The notes under the pieces are model-generated. The model did not search any database. It was not told where the DNA came from and saw only the letters and a program-made list of their open reading frames with translations. Both the position numbers and the translations under genes were made by a program. Positions 32,501 to 36,212 of a DNA stretch of 36,212 nt are shown in pieces. Position 1 is the first letter of the stretch, and every line of letters starts with the position of its first letter. This DNA comes from Gammaproteobacteria bacterium (GTDB taxonomy: Bacteria; Pseudomonadota; Gammaproteobacteria; SZUA-140), in contig JAKISP010000040.1 in the NCBI GenBank assembly GCA_021648525.1, positions 1-36,212 of the forward strand. The letters are read 5' to 3'.

Positions 32501-34132
32501 GCGTTGTTCTTTGGTGGTGGTAGTGATCGTGTTTTGATCGATGATGCACCGAGTCTGAACATGAGCACGGCGATGAGTCTGTCGGTATGGATTCAGCCCA
32601 CGACGAAGAGCACGCAGTATGTATTGAAAAAAGGGCGCTATAGCAGCATTGATGGGTATGAGATTTCATTGTCGGGTAGCCGGGGGGTTCCCATGGTTCG
32701 CTTTAATCAGGATAGCAGTGGCAATACCTATCGGATTAATGCGACGACGCCTTACCCCACGGATGGTGTGACCTGGATGCACATTGCGGCGACCTATGAT
32801 GGTGCAACGGTGCGTCTCTATATTAATGGTATTGAAGAGGGCAGTCTGGCAGCCCCTGGATTGGTGATTGCGAGTAGCAGTTTACCCTTGAGTATTGGTG
32901 CACAAGATGATGGTATTAGGCCTTTTTATGGTGTGATTGATGCCGTTCATCTGTATGACTATGCGATTTCAGATTTAGAGATTGAAAGCTTGTCATCTAT
33001 TGGGCCGGACGGTTCATTCTTCGGATATCAAAAGCAGAATATTTCCAGTTTAACTATTACCAGTGATGTTGCTGATAAGCCTCAATCCAAGGTTTGGCAG
33101 TACAATAATGATTTTTGGATGATAGTGCCTGATGCAACGGGTACCTGGGTCTGGCGACTGGATGGACTGTTGTGGGTGAAAGTGCTTCAAGTTTCAACTG
33201 ACCTGGATACCAGGGTTGACGTTAAGCTTGCCTCTTCGGCTAGTGGCCTGGTTCACGCACTTCTTCATAATGGTAGTGACACAACACTGGTTTCACTTGA
33301 GCCTGTTCCTGGTGTTAGTACCACTTATCAATTATGGAGCCAGCGGTCATCTTTGGTGGATTTGCCACCCGGCTCCAGTACGGAAACGATTACGCTGGAA
33401 ATAGACAGTAACGACACTATGTGGGTTGCAAGAGACTTTGCAAATACGATTGAAGTGCTTTATAGCGTTAGCCCTTATAGTGACTGGAGCAATTCGCCTA
33501 TTACTATCGATAGTAATATTTCCGCAGATGACATTAGTGGAATTGTTCGGGTTGGAACACAGGGGATTGGTGTGATGTGGTCTAACCAGAATTCTCAGCG
33601 ATTTGGCTTTGTCTATCGTGATGATGTAGATGGCCCAACTGTCTGGTCCGCTACTGAATTTCCGGGGGCATTGAATGCGCTTAATTTAGGGAAAGGTTTA
33701 GCAGATGATCATATCAATTTGGCTACGCGTGCAGATGGTACGGTCTATGCAGCGGTGAAGACTGGATATGATGATGATACTTCTGTAAATCTTGGTTTGT
33801 TTGTGCGGTCTCCAGCGGGAACATGGGGTGACATTATTCCCATTGATTATACTGCGGGTATTGCAACAAGACCGATTATCCTGGTGAATGAGGTGGACAA
33901 TGTTTTATCCTATATCTACTCGAACAGTTCAGTGGGCGGTAGTATCGTTTATACGGAAGCCAGTTTAAATGACCTGAACTTTAGTCCAGTGCGCTTGTTG
34001 TTAGATGACACGGAATCTACTAATACTTCGTCTATGAAGCAAAACTACAGTGGCCAGTTTGTTGTGTTGGCTACACCAGCAATATCAAACCAGACTGAAG
34101 TTTCGTTAAAGTCAGTGCTGGTGACGAAATAA
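29579..34132 (+). CDS. secreted LamG / SGNH hydrolase / calcium-repeat multidomain protein
   Basis: A 1517-residue exported protein. A signal peptide (VVARLLALKLIVLSAFIGTANSA) ends near residue 28. A LamG-like concanavalin-type domain follows at about 30-235. An SGNH hydrolase domain lies at about 335-550 with GDS (340-342), GAND (420-423) and DGIHPNG (529-535), all catalytic blocks present. Next are thrombospondin type 3-like calcium repeats (DVDGDGYLTDEDAF, DYDMDGIGNNGDLDDDNDG) and two LamG copies inside a duplicated 296-residue unit (568-863 and 864 onward). The C-terminal 370 residues, rich in beta strands, may form a propeller-like domain. LamG domains bind sugars; the SGNH part may deacylate a polysaccharide. 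No PEP-CTERM or LPXTG anchor was seen. It may act on the surface glycan made next door; that is inference. Confidence 0.85.
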   Translation: MKLIHVVARLLALKLIVLSAFIGTANSATYTGVWTLDESTGLIAGDSSGNQNDGTLVGSSGWTAGMRGTSLTFSGGADRVLITDEESLNFDDSMSISAWIRPNGIATQYVIKKGRNNVTDGYEIALSVSGAVFVRFNQMSSGNAYRVNSASNYPVDGSTWMHVAAVYDGLEIKLYINGVLENSQPASFIIANNNLDLSFGGQDNGLSPFNGALDEVYISDHALTASEVLFLYQEENSAPSIYISELQSAGIQASQDLIVQANMTGVESEWGIRFDINSTSFSQQNLDYSDPFEQAYLNLPPGDYTIQATIVDESGTDVVGMDVSDIVSPYGIGRTYIAVGDSITAGAQDDIALDDVSSDLRNSGGGFTPVLNNLLTQYRGYPNSILNMGVASTTSFDGISMVSNALQANPNASHVLLHFGANDRYQLASGLGQYGGDVGYAGSYKDNMQQIIDLVISAGKTPVLGKVAITYTGCSTCTPFADAELAPVNATIREFNLVVEELVADNLTALVGPDWYSLFKDNPQLISADGIHPNGVGYQRMAREWLKLLEPTVDVDGDGYLTDEDAFPSDPTEWADYDMDGIGNNGDLDDDNDGMPDSWEVQYGFNPLDAADAILDADGDGTTNLDEYLAGTIPRVLNLDSHWQFDESSGVLVSDGSTNGNDGNVSGTPVWSTGVSGSALFFGGGNDRVLIDDAPSLNMSTAMSLSVWIQPTTTSTQYVLKKGRYNSIDGYEISLSGSQGVAMIRFNQDSSGNTYRINATTPYPTDGVTWMHIATTYDGATMRLYINGIEEGSLAAPGLVIASNSLPFSIGAQDDGVKPFYGAIDAVHLYDYALSAAQLQALSTLGQAPDSDGDGVPDAQDLFPSDPTEWADYDMDGIGNNGDLDDDNDGMPDSWEVQYGFNPLDAADAILDADGDGTTNLDEYLAGTIPRVLNLDSHWQFDENSGVLVSDGSTNGNDGSVHGAPVWSAGVSGSALFFGGGSDRVLIDDAPSLNMSTAMSLSVWIQPTTKSTQYVLKKGRYSSIDGYEISLSGSRGVPMVRFNQDSSGNTYRINATTPYPTDGVTWMHIAATYDGATVRLYINGIEEGSLAAPGLVIASSSLPLSIGAQDDGIRPFYGVIDAVHLYDYAISDLEIESLSSIGPDGSFFGYQKQNISSLTITSDVADKPQSKVWQYNNDFWMIVPDATGTWVWRLDGLLWVKVLQVSTDLDTRVDVKLASSASGLVHALLHNGSDTTLVSLEPVPGVSTTYQLWSQRSSLVDLPPGSSTETITLEIDSNDTMWVARDFANTIEVLYSVSPYSDWSNSPITIDSNISADDISGIVRVGTQGIGVMWSNQNSQRFGFVYRDDVDGPTVWSATEFPGALNALNLGKGLADDHINLATRADGTVYAAVKTGYDDDTSVNLGLFVRSPAGTWGDIIPIDYTAGIATRPIILVNEVDNVLSYIYSNSSVGGSIVYTEASLNDLNFSPVRLLLDDTESTNTSSMKQNYSGQFVVLATPAISNQTEVSLKSVLVTK
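31280..32990 (+). repeat. 888-bp in-frame tandem duplication (calcium repeats plus LamG)
   Basis: The sequence starting CCATCAGACCCGACC at 31280 recurs at 32168, an offset of exactly 888 bp (296 codons). Identity is nearly complete over the first 200 bases and stays high through the LamG domain, until the second copy diverges near 32965. Each unit holds one calcium-repeat block (EWADYDMDGIGNNGDLDDD) and one LamG domain (from LDSHWQFDE). The high identity points to a recent event or to gene conversion. Confidence 0.9.
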
Positions 34133-34155
34133 TAATAAAATATAGCCACTAGAAT

Positions 34156-34190
34156 GGGCCCCAGCACTGCTGGGGTGTTGTTTTTATTTT
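34156..34190 (+). terminator. rho-independent terminator of the LamG/SGNH gene
   Basis: The stem CCCCAGC (34159-34165), loop ACT, GCTGGGG (34169-34175) is followed by a T-rich tract (34176-34190). It lies 24 bp after the stop codon at 34132. The stem is perfect and GC-rich, the best intrinsic terminator in the window. Confidence 0.85.
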
Positions 34191-34194
34191 CTCA

Positions 34195-34333
34195 GAGACC
34201 TTTGCACGAGTCTATTTTCCGCTCCAGCTGCGTTATAAATGATCTCAAAACAATCATTTACCTGGTGTAAGCTTCATTTTTTCGGTCATTTATGCCTTGC
34301 TGGGATGAAAATTAGTTCTCGTGCAAAGGCCTC
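34195..34333. mobile_element. MITE-like element, copy 2 (139 bp, 5-bp target duplication TCTCA)
   Basis: The ends are GAGACCTTTGCACGAG (34195-34210) and CTCGTGCAAAGGCCTC (34318-34333), inverted repeats with one mismatch. The similarity extends inward to about 50 bp on each side (both arms share CCAGC and ATAAATGA segments), so the element could fold back on itself. TCTCA flanks it on both sides (34190-34194 and 34334-34338). It has no coding capacity. Copy 1 is at 13498-13637; the parent insertion sequence is not in the window. Confidence 0.85.
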
Positions 34334-34481
34334 TCTCAGTTTAACCTTTGAATAACTCTCCAGGGTACAAGTGACGTATTGCTTGCTTGTATTCCCTTGT
34401 TTTATGATTATATGAATATGGTATAATGTGCTGCTTGATCTCGGGTGCAGTTAATGCATCAAAGAGCGGGGTTAATCATTG

Positions 34482-34505
34482 CCTGATATATTGTCAATAT
34501 ACAGG
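34482..34505. promoter_or_regulatory. operator-like inverted repeat upstream of the phytase gene
   Basis: The arms CCTGATATATTG (34482-34493) and TCAATATACAGG (34494-34505) form an inverted repeat with one offset base, ending 41 bp before ATG 34547. The TTGGCTT element at 34515 lies just downstream. A repressor or activator site is likely; no regulator is encoded here. Confidence 0.4.
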
Positions 34506-34514
34506 TTATAATAT

Positions 34515-34529
34515 TGGCTTTAGTTTAGA
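34515..34529 (+). promoter_or_regulatory. weak sigma-54-like element upstream of the phytase gene
   Basis: TGGCTTTAGTTTAGA shares ATATTGGCTT with the element before the LamG gene, but its -12 part reads GA in place of GC. It is an imperfect match, supported mainly by the likeness to the upstream gene's element and by its distance to the start. A TATAAT at 34507-34512 gives a sigma-70 alternative, though no good -35 is in place. Confidence 0.25.
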
Positions 34530-34546
34530 ATGATGGTGGAGTTCGT

Positions 34547-36212
34547 ATGAGTAATGTATTTGTAACTACTAAAGTGCAAATTGCAATGTTTGCCTTATTG
34601 CTGTCCTGTACTATGAATTCATATGCTGCCTCGGACTCCGACGGTGATGGAATGTCAGATGCCTGGGAGGCATTTTATAGTTTTGACCCGCTTGATGCCG
34701 CTGATGCAAATGGTGATGCAGATCTGGATGGCGCTTCCAATCTTGCAGAGTTCATTGCGGGCACTGAACCTAAGTATATTACCGTCAATCCCACTATCGA
34801 GACTCAACCGGTTATCTCTAGCGGTGATGCGGCTGATGATCCAGCGATATGGATCCACCCAACTGATAACAGTTTAAGTAGAATTATTGGTACAGATAAG
34901 CGAAGCGGTATTTACGTTTATGATCTGGCTGGCGATGTAGTTCAATATCGAGCTGATGGTCGAATTAATAATGTTGATCTTCGTTACGGGTTTCCTTTTA
35001 ATGGCGACAACATCGACATTGCTATTGGTAGCAATCGTACGAATGATACGCTGATTATTTACAAAATCGACCCTGATACCGGTACGCTTTCCAATATAAC
35101 GCTGGGTAGTGGTATCGATACTGTTATGTCTGACGTTTATGGCTTTTGTATGTACAAAAGTGGTGTGTCAGGAAAGATGTATGCATTTATAAACTCTTTG
35201 AATGGAAAGGTTGAGCAGTGGGAAGTTTTTGATGATGGAGCCAATAAAGTTACCGGCCAATTAGTAAGAAGCTTCACTGTTGGGATGATAGTAGAAGGGT
35301 GTGTAGCGGATGATGTGAATGCGGTATTCTATATAGGCGAAGAGGATGTGGGTATCTGGCGATATGGGGCAGAACCAGATACAGGTACAGTGAGGACCAT
35401 GGTTGATGCTGTAGGTGCAGCAGGGCATTTAATTGCGGATATTGAAGGTTTAGCTATTTATCATGATGGCGATACTGCGGGCTATCTTATTGCTTCGAGC
35501 CAGGGTAGCAATGATTATGTTATTTATGATCGTATGGGTTCCAATAAATACATTGGTCGATTTAATATACTTGCTGGCAATGGTGTTGATGGGGTTACGG
35601 ATACCGATGGCATAGAGGTAATTAATGTACCGTTGAATGCAAATTTTCCGACAGGGATTTTTGTTGTTCAGGACGTTAAAAACCCAGGTAGTCGACAGAA
35701 TTTTAAGTATGTTTCATGGGCGGCTATTGCTAATTCATTTGAAACGCCGCTGGTTCAAAATGTGGTGTGGGAGCCGAGAGGAACTGGTTTACCTGTCTTA
35801 TCAATGATCGGTGACCAGCATGCCATAATAGACAACGAGCTGGTGGTTGATATTAGCGCTAATGGCGCGGGTGGGATACCACCAATATTAACGGCGGATC
35901 TTTCGTCGTTACCACCAGGTGATGCTAGCTTTGTTGATTATGGTGATGGTAACGGGCAGTTTAAATGGACGCCATTTAGTAGCGATATTGGAAGTTATAC
36001 AATTACTATTAGTGCTGAAGATGCCGTTGATAGCAGTCTGACTGACAGCGAAACCATCGTTATTACAGTATCTAATACGATAATTACGAGCAGCCAGGTG
36101 AATGCTGCTAGCGACGATGCGGAAGAAGACTCAAATGGTACCGTCACACTTAATAGTACGGACCTGGAGTTTGTTCAGGACGGAACAAAAACTCAGATAG
36201 TGGGCATGCGGT
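34547..36212 (+). CDS. beta-propeller phytase (3-phytase), N-terminal 555 residues
   Basis: An exported beta-propeller phytase, a calcium-dependent enzyme that takes phosphate off inositol hexakisphosphate. A signal peptide (VQIAMFALLLSCTMNSYA) precedes a calcium-type DSDGDGMSDAWE repeat and a GDADLDGASNLAEF repeat (29-70). The propeller follows: DDPAIWIHP (97-105), GTDKRSGIYVYDL, GRINNVDLRYGF (138-149), DIAIGSNR, and later IEGLAIY and GSNDYVIYDR, which match the family's calcium and phosphate site segments. After about 430 come an Ig-like domain (AIIDNELVVDISANG...SYTITISAEDA) and the start of another beta domain cut by the window end. LLSC could be a lipobox, so surface anchoring is possible. 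ATG 34547 has GGTGGAG 5 nt before it. It should help to win phosphate from outside the cell. Confidence 0.88.
   Translation, partial: MSNVFVTTKVQIAMFALLLSCTMNSYAASDSDGDGMSDAWEAFYSFDPLDAADANGDADLDGASNLAEFIAGTEPKYITVNPTIETQPVISSGDAADDPAIWIHPTDNSLSRIIGTDKRSGIYVYDLAGDVVQYRADGRINNVDLRYGFPFNGDNIDIAIGSNRTNDTLIIYKIDPDTGTLSNITLGSGIDTVMSDVYGFCMYKSGVSGKMYAFINSLNGKVEQWEVFDDGANKVTGQLVRSFTVGMIVEGCVADDVNAVFYIGEEDVGIWRYGAEPDTGTVRTMVDAVGAAGHLIADIEGLAIYHDGDTAGYLIASSQGSNDYVIYDRMGSNKYIGRFNILAGNGVDGVTDTDGIEVINVPLNANFPTGIFVVQDVKNPGSRQNFKYVSWAAIANSFETPLVQNVVWEPRGTGLPVLSMIGDQHAIIDNELVVDISANGAGGIPPILTADLSSLPPGDASFVDYGDGNGQFKWTPFSSDIGSYTITISAEDAVDSSLTDSETIVITVSNTIITSSQVNAASDDAEEDSNGTVTLNSTDLEFVQDGTKTQIVGMR

Larger units (their letters stand above)
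34133..34546. other. 414-bp intergenic region between the LamG and phytase genes
   Basis: It contains the terminator (34156-34190), MITE copy 2 (34195-34333), the inverted repeat 34482-34505, and the TTGGCTT element 34515-34529 before the phytase gene. No coding sequence was seen. Confidence 0.7.

Noticed and set aside
31306-32568. Pair of 124-codon minus-strand frames, nearly identical
   Set aside because: They are antisense shadows of the duplicated LamG unit and repeat only because the plus strand does.

Overview
The window reads as chromosomal DNA of a gammaproteobacterium. This is inferred from the set of genes (a nuoN end, an mtfA-type peptidase, a CopA/CopB copper pair, a Cti-type fatty-acid cis/trans isomerase) and is not proven by any marker gene; I cannot name a genus. 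No rRNA, tRNA or CRISPR array was seen.

Positions 1-10644 are mostly housekeeping and stress genes: the 3' end of nuoN, a convergent mtfA-like Zn peptidase, a copA-copB copper-resistance operon with a candidate copper box upstream, a CPA1 Na+/H+ antiporter with a PsiE-like membrane protein, a decayed ISL3-type transposase fragment, an APC-like permease on the minus strand, a probable MFS pseudogene remnant, and cti. Positions 10645-13764 form a junction: an AT-rich SGNH hydrolase plus acyltransferase-3 pair, followed by about 770 bp of mobile-element debris (an IS66-type remnant and a 140-bp MITE-like element).

Positions 13765-28602 hold a surface-glycan cluster of twelve genes, all on the plus strand and mostly overlapping or separated by a few bases: a PHP-like protein, a GT4 glycosyltransferase, a GlpD-like FAD enzyme, an extended SDR epimerase, an FkbH-like HAD protein, an acyl carrier protein, a hexapeptide acyltransferase, a MaoC/hot-dog/SDR fusion, a Wzx-like flippase, a nucleotidyltransferase-like/thymidylate-kinase-like fusion, an APH-fold kinase with an extra N-terminal region, and a second GT4 glycosyltransferase. 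The FkbH-ACP-GlpD-like-SDR core suggests that a carrier-protein-bound three-carbon (glyceryl-type) unit is made and placed on a lipid-linked glycan. I do not recognise this exact combination as a described pathway, and it is the best candidate here for a new system. No ketosynthase, phosphopantetheinyl transferase, glycan polymerase, initiating sugar transferase or NDP-sugar synthesis gene lies in the window, so it must rely on genes elsewhere.

Positions 28603-36212 hold a 976-bp region with no convincing gene, then two secreted proteins. The first is a 1517-residue LamG/SGNH/calcium-repeat protein containing a recent 888-bp in-frame duplication. The second is a beta-propeller phytase cut by the window end. 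A shared TTGGCTT element lies upstream of both; one copy fits a sigma-54 promoter. A second copy of the MITE-like element separates them. The two MITE copies, each with its own 5-bp target duplication, flank the glycan cluster and the LamG gene.
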